Source of the DNA: Flammeovirga sp. SJP92
GTDB taxonomy: Bacteria; Bacteroidota; Bacteroidia; Cytophagales; Flammeovirgaceae
Reading direction: 5' to 3'
DNA: 64,000 nucleotides
Assembly: GCF_001583495.1 (NCBI RefSeq)
Contig: NZ_LQAQ01000061.1
Coordinates: forward strand, 558,001 to 622,000
The first letter of the stretch is position 1. Each line of letters opens with the position of its first letter. The position numbers and the translations under genes were made by a program. The notes under the pieces are model-generated. The model searched no databases. It had not been told where the DNA came from and saw only the letters and a list, made by a program, of their open reading frames with translations. This document shows positions 1 through 8,717 of the stretch, piece after piece.

Positions 1-150
1 CCGTTAGTTCCGTTACAATTATTATTCACCTCACTTATATTATACCTCATTACTCCAACAGGTAATGACATTTAAAATCAAGTATTTACATTTTGTGTGC
101 ATTGTATTTACTTCAAAAAATTTATTATTCACCTCTATAATTTTTCTACA

Positions 151-1269
151 ATGAAGACTAAATTATTCTCTTTGATCGCTCCTCTAATGGTAGCAGGTTC
201 AATGGCTTTTGCTCAAGATAACTATGACAACGCTGAAGTTCAAGCAACAGAAACTACCGAGGAAGCAACTGAAGAAGAAGCTGATAAATTATCTATTTCA
301 GGTTCAGTAGATTTATACTACAACTATGACTTTGCTGGATTACAAAGTCCAAACATTCCTGTATCATTCAATGAAGCTCAAAATTCAATTGGGTTAGGTA
401 TGGCAAATGTTATTCTATCACAGTCTCTAGGTAAAGCATCATTTGTGGCTGATTTATCTTTCGGTCCAAGAAGTAATGGTTCAATTGGTGACGGAAACTT
501 CCACATCCAAAACTTATATGCTTCATACCAATTAAGCGAAAAACTTTCAGCTACAGCTGGTTTCATGGGTACATTTGTTGGTTATGAAGTAATTTCTCCA
601 ACAGGTAACTTCAACTACTCTACTTCTTACTTATTCTCGAATGGTCCTTTCCAAAATGCTGGTTTAAAGTTTGATTATTCTTTCTCAGACAAAGTAGCAT
701 TAATGTTAGGTGTATTCACTAACGAGTGGGATTCATACAGTGCATCTCCAGAATTAGGTATGAGTGGTTTAGGTGCTCAATTATATGTTGCTCCAGCTGA
801 CGGTTTAGATTTATACTTCAATGGTTTCTACTCTTCAACAAGAACTGTTGTTGATTTAACAGCAGGTTACCAAATCTCTGACGAGTTCTACTTAGGATTA
901 AACGCAGCTTGGGCTGACAAGTCTGATGCTTACACAGATGCAAGCGAAGGATTTTACGCTGATCAATTATACACAGGTGTAGCAACTTACTTACAATATG
1001 CATTCTCTGAGACATTTGCTTTAGGTGCTCGTTATGAGTATTTCAAAGACAATGCTAAAGTATATGACTCAGAAGCAAAAAATTCAAGCACTGACAACTT
1101 TGTAGCTGTTAACGCATTCACTTTATCAGGAAACATTGCATTAGGTCCATTAATGGTAATTCCAGAATTAAGAATGGATTCTGCTGATATGGATATCTTC
1201 TCTAACAGTGACAACGAAGCAACTGGTTCAGCTACTCAAGGTACTTTAGCAGTTGTATATGCATTCTAG
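151..1269 (+). CDS. OmpL-like outer-membrane beta-barrel porin (BBP2 type)
   Basis: This is a predicted outer-membrane channel. The ATG at 151 is chosen because it opens directly onto a signal peptide (MKTKLFSLIAPLMVAGSMAFA, cleavage before QDNY). The upstream in-frame start at 97 would put 18 extra residues before it. A short acidic linker rich in E, A and T follows. The body then alternates aromatic and polar residues (for example SVDLYYNYDF, VADLSFGPR, GARYEYF) and ends in an aromatic residue (VYAF), as barrel proteins do. The pattern fits the Bacteroidota putative porin family BBP2/OmpL. It is followed by a terminator and then by glnN on the same strand, so a link to nitrogen-compound uptake is possible but is only inference. 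Confidence 0.8.
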   Translation: MKTKLFSLIAPLMVAGSMAFAQDNYDNAEVQATETTEEATEEEADKLSISGSVDLYYNYDFAGLQSPNIPVSFNEAQNSIGLGMANVILSQSLGKASFVADLSFGPRSNGSIGDGNFHIQNLYASYQLSEKLSATAGFMGTFVGYEVISPTGNFNYSTSYLFSNGPFQNAGLKFDYSFSDKVALMLGVFTNEWDSYSASPELGMSGLGAQLYVAPADGLDLYFNGFYSSTRTVVDLTAGYQISDEFYLGLNAAWADKSDAYTDASEGFYADQLYTGVATYLQYAFSETFALGARYEYFKDNAKVYDSEAKNSSTDNFVAVNAFTLSGNIALGPLMVIPELRMDSADMDIFSNSDNEATGSATQGTLAVVYAF

Positions 1270-1297
1270 TAATTAATTATTATAGATACATAAATAG

Positions 1298-1333
1298 AAG
1301 CCGGTGCGAATTTTCGCATCGGCTTTCTTTTTT
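1298..1333 (+). terminator. Intrinsic terminator after the porin gene
   Basis: A 13-bp stem (AAGCCGGTGCGAA against TTCGCATCGGCTT, one G-U pair) with a 2-nt minimal loop is followed by TCTTTTTT. It ends the porin transcript, so glnN must have its own promoter. Confidence 0.85.
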
Positions 1334-1335
1334 AC

Positions 1336-1704
1336 CCTATCTCCTATAAAAAACACCCTAACCCACAAAATTTACAATTACATTTCAAACAAATAGGGTA
1401 ATTTTATAATCACATATCCCTAAAAACTTACTTTTTAAACTGCAAAAAGATATTTTTTAAAGAAATTTCACCTTCAATCAAAATCTTCAAAAATTCACAG
1501 TGTTTTTTAAAAAAATCATTAATTAGCACCTACTTAGATTAGAATTTACCCATAAATTCAATTTTTTCTTGATTTTTTTAAAAATCGGAGTGATATTTAC
1601 ACCGTAAACAAATTATAACGACTTCTGCTAATGAACAAACTTCCTAACCTACTATTAGCGTTATTTAGAGCGTTCTAGCAATAGTTTTTTAATCTCACAT
1701 TACA
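1336..1704. other. Non-coding stretch upstream of glnN
   Basis: This 369-bp, very AT-rich stretch lies between the porin terminator and glnN. It must hold the glnN promoter, but I see no clean TAnnTTTG element. The nearest is a TGATATTTACA stretch near 1590-1600. No RNA structure, repeat or small gene stands out. Confidence 0.5.
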
Positions 1705-3855
1705 ATGACAAATCTTCGTTTTAACGCCCTTGAGACAGCTTCAGCTAGAACAGCAAAAGAAGTTGAAGCACCGTCTAACAAAATCTCAGATTATTTTGGC
1801 GAGGACTGTTTCGGTCTTCCTCAAATGAAAGCTGCACTTGCTCCAGCTATCTACAAGAAAGTAGAATCTGCAGTAAAGTATGGTACTAAAATCGACGAAG
1901 CTACTGCTGACGCTGTTGCATCTGCAGTAATGACATGGGCCGTTTCTAAAGGTGTTACACACCACACTCACTGGTTCCAACCACTAACTGGATCTTCTGC
2001 AGAGAAGCACGACTCTTTCTTTGATTACACAAAAGGTATTGAAACTTTCAAAGGTTCAACACTTACTCAACAAGAGCCAGATGCCTCTTCATTCCCTAAC
2101 GGCGGTATCCGTGCAACAAACCAAGCACGTGGTTATACTGGTTGGGATCCTTCATCACCAATCTTCATTACAAACAAAACGCTTTGTATCCCTACTATCT
2201 TCGTTTCTTACACTGGAGATACATTGGATTACAAAACTCCTTTGTTAAAAGCACAAGAAGCTATTAACAAAGCGACAATTGATGTTTGTCAATATTTCGA
2301 AGAAGGTGTTACAAGTATTTCTGCTTCATTAGGTTGTGAGCAAGAGTACTTCCTAGTAGACAAAGCTTTCTACGCTGCACGTCCTGACTTATACATTGCA
2401 GGTCGTACTTTATTTGGTGCTAAGCCTCCTCACGGACAGCAATTAGATGACCACTACTTCGGTTCTATTGCTCCACGTGTTGCAGCATTCATGAAAGACT
2501 TTGAATTACAATGTCATAAATTAGGAATTCCTGTAACTACACGTCACAATGAGGTAGCTCCAGGTCAATTCGAAGCAGCTCCATTATACGAAGAAATCAA
2601 CACAGCTGTAGATCACAACTTGTTGATGATGGATGTTATGGAACAAGTTGCTAGTGAGCATAACTTAGCTGTTTTACTTCACGAGAAGCCTTTCGCTAAC
2701 TTGAACGGTTCTGGTAAGCACAACAACTGGTCATTAATCACTAATAAAGGACGTAACTTATTCCAACCGGAAGGTTCTTTATATTTCTTAACGTTCTTAG
2801 TTAACACTATCAAAGCAGTTCACGTTTATGGTGACTTAATGAGAGCGTCAATTGCTTCAGCGGGTAACGATCACCGTTTAGGTGCAAACGAAGCTCCTCC
2901 AGCAATCATGTCAGTATTCTTAGGTTCTACTTTGACTGACTTCTTAAACGAAGTTACTGAGTCTGGTAAACTTGTTTATGCTGAAGGTGGCGATGAGTTC
3001 ATCGAATTAGGTATCGACAAGATCCCTGGTCTTAAGTTAGACAACACTGACCGTAACAGAACTTCACCATTTGCATTTACTGGTAACAAGTTCGAATTCC
3101 GTGCAGTAGGTTCTACTCAAAACACTGCAACTCCAATGACAGTGTTGAACTTAATCGTAGCTGAGCAATTAACTCAATTCAAAGCTTCAGTTGACGCTGC
3201 TATCGCTGGCGGTAAAGACAAAGAAGCTGCGATCCGTGAGATCTTAGTTCAATACATCAAAGAATCTGAAGCTATTCGTTTCGAAGGTGACGGTTACTCT
3301 CAAGAGTGGGTTGACGAAGCAGAGTCAAGAGGTCTTTCTAATGTAAAAGATACTCCTCGTGCTCTTGATTTCTTCATTGCTGAAGAAGCAAAAGAAATCT
3401 TCGCTAAGCACAACGTATTCAGCGAAAGAGAAATCGAAGCTCGTCACGATGTATGGTCAGAGATCTACTCTACTAAGATCGATATCGAGTCTAAAGCAAT
3501 GGAGGAAATCGTACTTAACAAAGTAATTCCTGCTGCTGCTAACTATGTTTCTACATTAGCTGACTCGGCAGCTAAATTAAAAGACCTTGGTTTAGATGCT
3601 TCTGCAATCACTACTACTATTTCTGAAGTAACTGGTTTCATGAAGACTGCTAAAGAAGGTGTTGCAGCAATGGTAATCGAGCGTGATAGAGTTCTTGAAA
3701 TCGAGGACACTAATGCTCAAGCTGTTGAGTTCTGCGATAGCATCAAGCACAAATACTTCGACACAATCCGTGAAGCAGTAGATCGTCTTGAGTTATTCGT
3801 TGATGACGCTCAGTGGCCATTACCGAAATACTCTGAAATGTTATTCCTTAAGTAA
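1705..3855 (+). CDS. glnN: Glutamine synthetase type III
   Basis: It makes glutamine from glutamate, ammonia and ATP in the cytosol. At 716 residues it matches the long GSIII class rather than GSI (about 470 residues). Catalytic-domain motifs are visible: LGCEQEYFLVD; NEVAPGQFEAAP near residues 282-293; HEKPFANLNGSGKHNNW from residue 326; and AGNDHRLGANEAPP from residue 386. The last two correspond to the glutamate- and ATP-binding parts of the active site. The N-terminal DYFGEDCFGLPQMK stretch and the long helical C-terminus are also typical of GSIII. The gene stands alone between two terminators. No GlnB or Amt gene lies beside it in this window. Confidence 0.97.
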   Translation: MTNLRFNALETASARTAKEVEAPSNKISDYFGEDCFGLPQMKAALAPAIYKKVESAVKYGTKIDEATADAVASAVMTWAVSKGVTHHTHWFQPLTGSSAEKHDSFFDYTKGIETFKGSTLTQQEPDASSFPNGGIRATNQARGYTGWDPSSPIFITNKTLCIPTIFVSYTGDTLDYKTPLLKAQEAINKATIDVCQYFEEGVTSISASLGCEQEYFLVDKAFYAARPDLYIAGRTLFGAKPPHGQQLDDHYFGSIAPRVAAFMKDFELQCHKLGIPVTTRHNEVAPGQFEAAPLYEEINTAVDHNLLMMDVMEQVASEHNLAVLLHEKPFANLNGSGKHNNWSLITNKGRNLFQPEGSLYFLTFLVNTIKAVHVYGDLMRASIASAGNDHRLGANEAPPAIMSVFLGSTLTDFLNEVTESGKLVYAEGGDEFIELGIDKIPGLKLDNTDRNRTSPFAFTGNKFEFRAVGSTQNTATPMTVLNLIVAEQLTQFKASVDAAIAGGKDKEAAIREILVQYIKESEAIRFEGDGYSQEWVDEAESRGLSNVKDTPRALDFFIAEEAKEIFAKHNVFSEREIEARHDVWSEIYSTKIDIESKAMEEIVLNKVIPAAANYVSTLADSAAKLKDLGLDASAITTTISEVTGFMKTAKEGVAAMVIERDRVLEIEDTNAQAVEFCDSIKHKYFDTIREAVDRLELFVDDAQWPLPKYSEMLFLK

Positions 3856-3889
3856 TTAGGGATTTAATATAATGTGGGATGTTTATACA

Positions 3890-3917
3890 GCTCGTGACCC
3901 TTTCTAGGGTCATGAGC
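3890..3917 (+). terminator. Hairpin after glnN
   Basis: A 12-bp stem (GCTCGTGACCCT against AGGGTCATGAGC, one G-U pair) is followed by CCACTTTTT. The flanking GTGGGA and TCCCAC could extend it into a longer outer stem. It lies about 35 nt past the glnN stop. Confidence 0.75.
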
Positions 3918-3938
3918 CCACTTTTTCCCACTGAATCT

Positions 3939-3967
3939 AAGCGATTTATAAAATAAATCGCTTTTTA
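3939..3967 (+). terminator. Second intrinsic terminator after glnN
   Basis: A perfect AAGCGATTTA / TAAATCGCTT stem with a small A-rich loop runs into CTTTTTAT. It is a classic Rho-independent terminator placed just before the tRNA-His promoter, and insulates that promoter from glnN read-through. Confidence 0.85.
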
Positions 3968-3980
3968 TATGCAAAAAGGC

Positions 3981-4012
3981 TTGTGTTATTAAAAATAAAC
4001 CTGCTATATTTG
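3981..4012 (+). promoter_or_regulatory. Bacteroidota-type promoter for tRNA-His
   Basis: A -33 TTG at 3981-3983 and a perfect -7 element TATATTTG at 4005-4012 are separated by 21 nt, the layout known for the Bacteroidota housekeeping sigma factor. The predicted start site falls about 8 nt before the tRNA. Confidence 0.8.
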
Positions 4013-4026
4013 CATCGCATTAAAAC

Positions 4027-4101
4027 GGCGATCGTAGCTCAGTTGGTTAGAGCACCGGTTTGTGGTTCCGGGGGCCGTGGGTTCGAATCCCATCGTTCGC
4101 C
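4027..4101 (+). tRNA. tRNA-His (GTG anticodon)
   Basis: The cloverleaf reads as D stem GCTC/GAGC, anticodon loop TTGTGGT (anticodon GTG), T stem GTGGG/CCCAT and T loop TTCGAAT. The gene has the extra 5' G(-1) at 4027 opposite C73 at 4101, the identity mark of tRNA-His. A full CCA is not encoded (CAA follows C73). Two stem positions are U-U mismatches: 5-68 in the acceptor stem and 31-39 at the top of the anticodon stem. The rest of the fold is intact, so I treat it as functional. Confidence 0.95.
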
Positions 4102-4111
4102 CAACAGTTTT

Positions 4112-4143
4112 AGCACTTTCAAGCAATTGGAAGTGCTTTTTTT
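4112..4143 (+). terminator. Terminator after tRNA-His
   Basis: The stem AGCACTTTC / GGAAGTGCT, with one imperfect pair, is followed by seven T residues. It lies 10 nt past the tRNA and just before the convergent hydrolase gene. Confidence 0.8.
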
Positions 4144-4147
4144 ATGT

Positions 4148-5077
4148 CTAAGCTTTCGCTTTCCCTCTATTTTTCAACCATTCAAAAATGATTGGAAAAT
4201 GATCTTGCACCGCTTCCTTGGCTGTACAGATATTCACATGATCATAATCTAAAGCATAGCCGTTCTCTTTTGAAAGCAACATAAATTTATCTTCAGGATT
4301 ATTTACTTCTTTCATTAATCGCTTCACATCTTTCTGATGCCCTAAGTAATATTCCTTTTTTCCCGTCATATATAAAGTAGGAGGAATATTTTTAGCCTTC
4401 TTAAATGCGGTGAGGTAATCAAATTTATCACTCGGGTCAATCCATTCATCAGTAGCATACACCCACTTCTTACAATCTTCATATATCCCTCTGGATTCGT
4501 TTTCCTGCCCTATCCCCATTTTTTTCACCGGAAAGTAACCATAGATCTTTGTCATCAACTGTGCAACGACACTCCACACAAAATCCACCTCAAACCTTTT
4601 CTTAAAAGAATCCACCACAATACTTCTTTTAGTGGCCAACAAACACATTGAAGCTATGTTTAACTGCTGATGCCTTGCAATATGAGCCAGCATCCAAACT
4701 CCACCCCACGAGTGAGCCACAATATGTATTGGCACATCCCAACGGTGGTGACTTCTAATCTCATGCAATAATGTCGGTATTTCTTCTTCTATGGCATGAA
4801 TTTGCTTGTTTTTACTTTGCCTAGAAACTGCAGGCGTGCTATTTCCTCTTCCTCTAAAATCAGGCACAAAGACATCAAAGCCTTTTTCGGCAAGAAATGG
4901 TGCTAATCCTTTATCACTTAATGAATAAAAGATCCTTCCGCTCTCCATACTTCCATGGATCATAAGGATGGCTTCTTTTGCTGTAGTTTGTGTATACCTT
5001 TTAACGAAAAGCTGATCGTCTTTTACAGGAACGTATAGATTTTCTGAGATGAATTGATAGTCTGTGGTTGAATGCAT
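4148..5077 (-). CDS. Alpha/beta hydrolase (monoacylglycerol lipase/esterase-like)
   Basis: A predicted serine hydrolase of the alpha/beta fold, 309 residues with no signal peptide, so probably cytosolic. The oxyanion-loop strand is ILMIHGSMESG (residues 37-47). The FRGRGNS segment near residue 74 and the nucleophile elbow AHSWGG (Ser123) are clear. The candidate catalytic His is in DYDHVN (His280). The elbow starts with A rather than G, a tolerated variant. The substrate cannot be told from sequence. It is a single gene, convergent with tRNA-His. Confidence 0.85.
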   Translation of the reverse strand: MHSTTDYQFISENLYVPVKDDQLFVKRYTQTTAKEAILMIHGSMESGRIFYSLSDKGLAPFLAEKGFDVFVPDFRGRGNSTPAVSRQSKNKQIHAIEEEIPTLLHEIRSHHRWDVPIHIVAHSWGGVWMLAHIARHQQLNIASMCLLATKRSIVVDSFKKRFEVDFVWSVVAQLMTKIYGYFPVKKMGIGQENESRGIYEDCKKWVYATDEWIDPSDKFDYLTAFKKAKNIPPTLYMTGKKEYYLGHQKDVKRLMKEVNNPEDKFMLLSKENGYALDYDHVNICTAKEAVQDHFPIIFEWLKNRGKAKA

Positions 5078-5617
5078 GTTGTTTATATTGGATTATACCA
5101 TTCTGTATATTGGTGAAAATATTTATTATAAACAAGACAAGCCGGTCAGATTAATCATTACATCTCATATATTTTATCAACATTTATATTCGTTATTGTA
5201 TTAATGCTAAGGACTAAAGAAATTGGATATTTCAGAGTTCATTCATTCCACCAAATCATTGTAGCCAAACTATTTTTGAATTTCGATAATAAAGAAAAAA
5301 TGGTTTGTAGAAAGGCAACCTGATTTTGAATCCCTGAAATATAATTCCAATGGCTATGAATAGAAATCATCTGTATCAAAAAGACAATAACTGATTGCTT
5401 GCATCACTTAAGAAAAATAGTTTTCAATATAACCTACTGGGTAGTTCTGAAAATTATGGAGAAGGGAAATACAAAATACAGACAAAGATAAAATTCACAT
5501 TATTCGTAGTGATAAATCAACAGAGTCATTTAAAAATAACAAACCAGACAAGAAGAATACGAGAAGAACAAAGGGTTAGTAACAGGATATTAATTGAGCA
5601 ACCTTCAATAAGTCTCT

Positions 5618-5658
5618 TAAAGAAGGTTTAATATTGCATTAGACCTTCTTTTTTATTT
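5618..5658 (+). terminator. Strong intrinsic terminator with no recognised gene upstream
   Basis: A 14-bp stem (AAAGAAGGTTTAAT against ATTAGACCTTCTTT, one G-U pair) with a 5-nt loop runs into a T-rich tail. No annotated plus-strand gene precedes it within 1.5 kb except tRNA-His, which has its own terminator. Confidence 0.8.
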
Positions 5659-5678
5659 TAAAAGTAAAGATGTAATCG

Positions 5679-5686
5679 TACATTTG
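5679..5686 (+). promoter_or_regulatory. feoAB promoter -7 element
   Basis: A perfect TACATTTG (TAnnTTTG consensus) stands 40 nt before the feoA ATG. No clear -33 TTG is visible, and I do not see a Fur box that I can defend. Confidence 0.6.
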
Positions 5687-5726
5687 CCTATCAATAATAA
5701 GTCTAAATAAAACTCCATATAGGCAA

Positions 5727-5975
5727 ATGGGTATAACAAGCAGTTTAGTGAGTATAGATCGCCTACCTTTAGGTAAGATTGGAATCATTTCAGAATTTAA
5801 AGACAAAGTCATCGGCAGCAGACTTATTGAATTAGGGCTTTACCCCGGTAAACCTGTTTCAGTAATTCGAAAAGCTCCATTTAAAGGTGCATTATATATA
5901 AAATCTGAGAATCAATCTTTCGCAATTGGGCATCAGGAAGCTAAAACCGTTTTAACGACTACCTTGGAGAAATAA
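5727..5975 (+). CDS. feoA: Ferrous iron transport protein A
   Basis: A small cytosolic partner of FeoB, needed for Fe(II) uptake in systems where it has been studied. At 82 residues it is close to the usual length of about 75. The SH3-like FeoA core is recognisable in LPLGKIGIISEF, GSRLIELGLYPGKPVSVI and FAIGHQEAKTV. feoB starts 5 nt downstream, so the two are co-transcribed. No feoC is present. Confidence 0.93.
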   Translation: MGITSSLVSIDRLPLGKIGIISEFKDKVIGSRLIELGLYPGKPVSVIRKAPFKGALYIKSENQSFAIGHQEAKTVLTTTLEK

Positions 5976-5980
5976 CATAT

Positions 5981-8104
5981 ATGAACACTAACAAACTTCA
6001 AATTGCTCTGTTAGGTAATCCTAATGTGGGTAAATCATCCGTTTTCAATCAACTTACCGGCCTTAGACAAAAAGTGGGTAACTTCCCTGGGGTCACGGTT
6101 GATAAAAAAGTGGGTTCAACTACCTTGAGGAAAGGGCAGGATGCTACTGTTATTGACTTTCCTGGTACCTATAGTTTATACCCTACTTCCTCAGATGAAA
6201 AAGTAGTGCTGAATACATTTGCGAATCCTAATTCAAAGGATTACCCAAATGTCATTATTTATATTGCTGATATCACTAATTTAGAAAGACATCTACTGCT
6301 GTTGACTCAAGTGCAGGAATTGAATATCCCTGTTGTGCTTGGGCTAAACATGAGTGATATTGCAGTAAAAAAAGGACAACAAACAGATGTTGATCAGCTT
6401 TCTAAAAAATTGAATGTCCCTGTCATTTCTATCAATGGTAGAACTGGAGAAGGAATTGAATTATTGAAAAAAGCGGTTCTTGAGGTTACAAAACAGCCTG
6501 TTTCAACTGCAGAGGCATATGCTTTCCAAAAAAATGAAGCTGAAAAACTTGTAATCAAAGAGATTTTACAAAGTGAATCTATTGACAACCCTTATCAAGC
6601 TTCACTTTGGGCACATCATGTGGATGATCTTTCATTTTTAAAAGCTGAAACGAAACAAAACATCAATACAATCAGGGCAAATCATGATTATAATGATATG
6701 CGTTTTCAGATTGATGAAACACTGCAACGTTATAATTTTATCAGCCCATTAGTTCAAAATGTTGTGAAGGAGAATCATCAGCTGAACGCTTCTTCTTTAA
6801 CTGATAAAATTGACAAGATCATTACTCACAAAGTATTTGGTCCTATTATTTTCTTTGCATTGCTACTGCTTGTTTTCCAATCGATTTTTTCTTGGGCTTC
6901 AGCTCCTATGGATTGGATTGATGGTGGAATTGCTAACCTTGGAGAATACCTTAAAGAAATCTTACCTTCAGGGTGGGCTACAGATTTACTTTTAGATGGT
7001 GTTCTTGCAGGCTTAGGCGGTGTTTTAGTTTTCGTACCTCAAATCACCATTCTATTCTTCCTGATTTCACTAATGGAAGAATCTGGTTATATGTCTCGTG
7101 CCGTTTATATGTTTGACCGCATGATGATGAAATTTGGTATGAGTGGACGATCAATCATTTCCTTGATTTCAGGAGGTGCCTGTGCTATTCCTGCTGTGAT
7201 GGCTACTAGAGCTATTAGCAACTGGAAAGAAAGAATGATTACCATTATGGTGACTCCTTTGATTTCTTGTTCAGCAAGGATCCCTGTATATGCCATTTTG
7301 GTCGCTTTTGCAGTTCCTAACGAATCAGTTTGGGGAATTTTCAGTCTTCAGGGACTTGCGTTTATGGGCTTATACCTATTAGGCATTGTAGCCACATTAG
7401 GAGCTGGAATGATCTTTAAATTGATATTAAAATCAGATGCACCTTCTTTCATGGCAATGGAATTACCAAGTTATAAAATGCCATATTGGAAGAATGTAGC
7501 ACTGACTGTTAGTGAAAAAGTAAGTACTTTTGTCACTGAGGCCGGAAAAGTAATTATTGTAATTTCCATTATTTTATGGGCAATGGCAACATACGGTCCT
7601 GGTAATTCTATTGAAGAAGCTGCTACAAAAGCAGAAGTTGAATTACAAGATATGAACTTAGACGAAGTTGCATCTGCTGATTACATTGCATCTAAAGAAT
7701 TAGAAGCCTCTTATGTTGGAATTTTAGGGAAAACAATCGAACCAATTTTCGAACCTTTAGGCTTTGACTGGAAAATCAGTATCGCTTTAGTAACTTCATT
7801 TGCTGCAAGAGAGGTCTTTGTGGGTACAATGGCTACTATTTATAGTGTGGGTTCTGCAGAAGATGACATTACACCTTTAAGAGAAAAACTTACTTCATCT
7901 GTAAATCCAGTAACAGGAGAACATGAATTCACAAAAGCAACCGCTTATTCTTTAATGATATTTTATGTTTTTGCTATGCAATGTATGGCTACATTAGCTG
8001 TAGTAAAAAGAGAAACAAAAGGTTGGAGATGGCCTTTCATTCAGTTTGCTTACATGAGTGCACTTGCTTACTTTGGAGCATTGATCACCTACAACATATT
8101 TTAA
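5981..8104 (+). CDS. feoB: Ferrous iron transporter B (GTPase-permease)
   Basis: An inner-membrane Fe(II) transporter of 707 residues. The N-terminal G domain shows G1 GNPNVGKSS (12-20), the switch I stretch VGNFPGVTV (32-40), G3 DFPGTYS (59-65) and G4 NMSD (123-126). A helical insertion follows, then the membrane part from about residue 285 with the two Gate repeats: SGGACAIPAVMATR and SCSARIPVYAILVAF in the first, VTSFAAREVFVGTMATIYS in the second. It is full length. It follows feoA by 5 nt and ends at a strong terminator. Confidence 0.97.
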   Translation: MNTNKLQIALLGNPNVGKSSVFNQLTGLRQKVGNFPGVTVDKKVGSTTLRKGQDATVIDFPGTYSLYPTSSDEKVVLNTFANPNSKDYPNVIIYIADITNLERHLLLLTQVQELNIPVVLGLNMSDIAVKKGQQTDVDQLSKKLNVPVISINGRTGEGIELLKKAVLEVTKQPVSTAEAYAFQKNEAEKLVIKEILQSESIDNPYQASLWAHHVDDLSFLKAETKQNINTIRANHDYNDMRFQIDETLQRYNFISPLVQNVVKENHQLNASSLTDKIDKIITHKVFGPIIFFALLLLVFQSIFSWASAPMDWIDGGIANLGEYLKEILPSGWATDLLLDGVLAGLGGVLVFVPQITILFFLISLMEESGYMSRAVYMFDRMMMKFGMSGRSIISLISGGACAIPAVMATRAISNWKERMITIMVTPLISCSARIPVYAILVAFAVPNESVWGIFSLQGLAFMGLYLLGIVATLGAGMIFKLILKSDAPSFMAMELPSYKMPYWKNVALTVSEKVSTFVTEAGKVIIVISIILWAMATYGPGNSIEEAATKAEVELQDMNLDEVASADYIASKELEASYVGILGKTIEPIFEPLGFDWKISIALVTSFAAREVFVGTMATIYSVGSAEDDITPLREKLTSSVNPVTGEHEFTKATAYSLMIFYVFAMQCMATLAVVKRETKGWRWPFIQFAYMSALAYFGALITYNIF

Positions 8105-8120
8105 TCGATATTAAAAGAAT

Positions 8121-8160
8121 TAAGAGTGATGAGATCTTAAAATCATCACTCTTAATTTTT
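8121..8160 (+). terminator. Terminator after feoB
   Basis: The 11-bp stem AAGAGTGATGA / TCATCACTCTT is followed by AATTTTT. It separates feoAB from the convergent DM13 lipoprotein gene. Confidence 0.85.
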
Positions 8161-8169
8161 CACTTCTGA

Positions 8170-8607
8170 TTACTTTACCTCAGCGTAACCAAATAATACG
8201 CTATACTGCTTACACCACACCAAAACATATTTATTCTTAGTGTAATCTACCCCAGCAGGTATATTATAAGTTTGCTCTCCAGTAGTGCTTTTCATCAATC
8301 CCAAATCAATAAAGCCATCACCATTCAGCTCTTGAGCAAGGTAAATATATAAATCTGGGCCAGAATCTGATTTGAAATCATCATGCAACTTCAACACATT
8401 ATTCTCAATTGTTGCTCCTCCAGAAGTTGGGTGTGCACTTCCTTTGAAAGTTCCCATTAATGCAGTACCGCTTTGATCATTAGAAGTGGTATCTGTTACA
8501 GTAGTGTCTAATGTTGACAAATCTAAAGGTGTGGGCTCCTCATTTTTTGAACAAGAAAAAATGAATAGACACCCAAGAATAATAGAAATAAGAGTTACTT
8601 TTTTCAT
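8170..8607 (-). CDS. DM13-domain lipoprotein
   Basis: A predicted lipoprotein of 145 residues. The start is placed at 8607 because MKKVTLISIILGCLFIFSC is a textbook lipoprotein signal with the lipidated Cys at residue 19. An ATG four codons upstream is less likely. After a Thr/Asp-rich linker comes a DM13-like domain: GTFKGSAHPTSGGATI, DDFKSDSGPDLYIYL and a YVLVWCKQYSVLFGYAEV end. The Cys in that last motif is the feature linked to a proposed redox role in DM13 domains. The function in bacteria is not known. Confidence 0.8.
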   Translation of the reverse strand: MKKVTLISIILGCLFIFSCSKNEEPTPLDLSTLDTTVTDTTSNDQSGTALMGTFKGSAHPTSGGATIENNVLKLHDDFKSDSGPDLYIYLAQELNGDGFIDLGLMKSTTGEQTYNIPAGVDYTKNKYVLVWCKQYSVLFGYAEVK

Positions 8608-8717
8608 AGTACGGAACAATTATAGTTGTTTATTTGCTGAATGATAAATACGAAAACAGGTTGTTTGTTTTCGATTTAACATAAAAATTTTTCATTAGTC
8701 GTATTCAAACCAAAAAC

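Larger units (their letters stand above)
5078..5726. other. Long intergenic region with an unexplained terminator
   Basis: These 649 bp between the hydrolase and feoA contain no convincing gene. Near the right end lie a strong plus-strand terminator (5618-5658) and then the feoA promoter element. The terminator implies a plus-strand transcript from within this region. A TTG-initiated 78-codon frame (5395-5631) ends inside the terminator stem, but its composition (many K, Q, N, I) does not look like a protein. A small RNA or a decayed gene is equally possible. Confidence 0.5.

Noticed and set aside
19-135. 14-bp direct repeat TTATTATTCACCTC at 19-32 and 122-135 before the porin gene
   Set aside because: Two copies at the window edge with no known match. 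It could be an operator pair, but there is too little context to support a call.
1336-1704. Riboswitch or glutamine-sensing leader before glnN
   Set aside because: No conserved core or stem arrangement that I could recognise.
3983-4252. Open frame across the tRNA-His gene
   Set aside because: It runs through the tRNA and its promoter, so it is not a protein gene.
5395-5631. Open frame of 78 codons starting at TTG before feoA
   Set aside because: Rare start, no ribosome site, composition unlike a protein, and its stop lies inside a terminator stem. Treated as possible non-coding RNA or relic.
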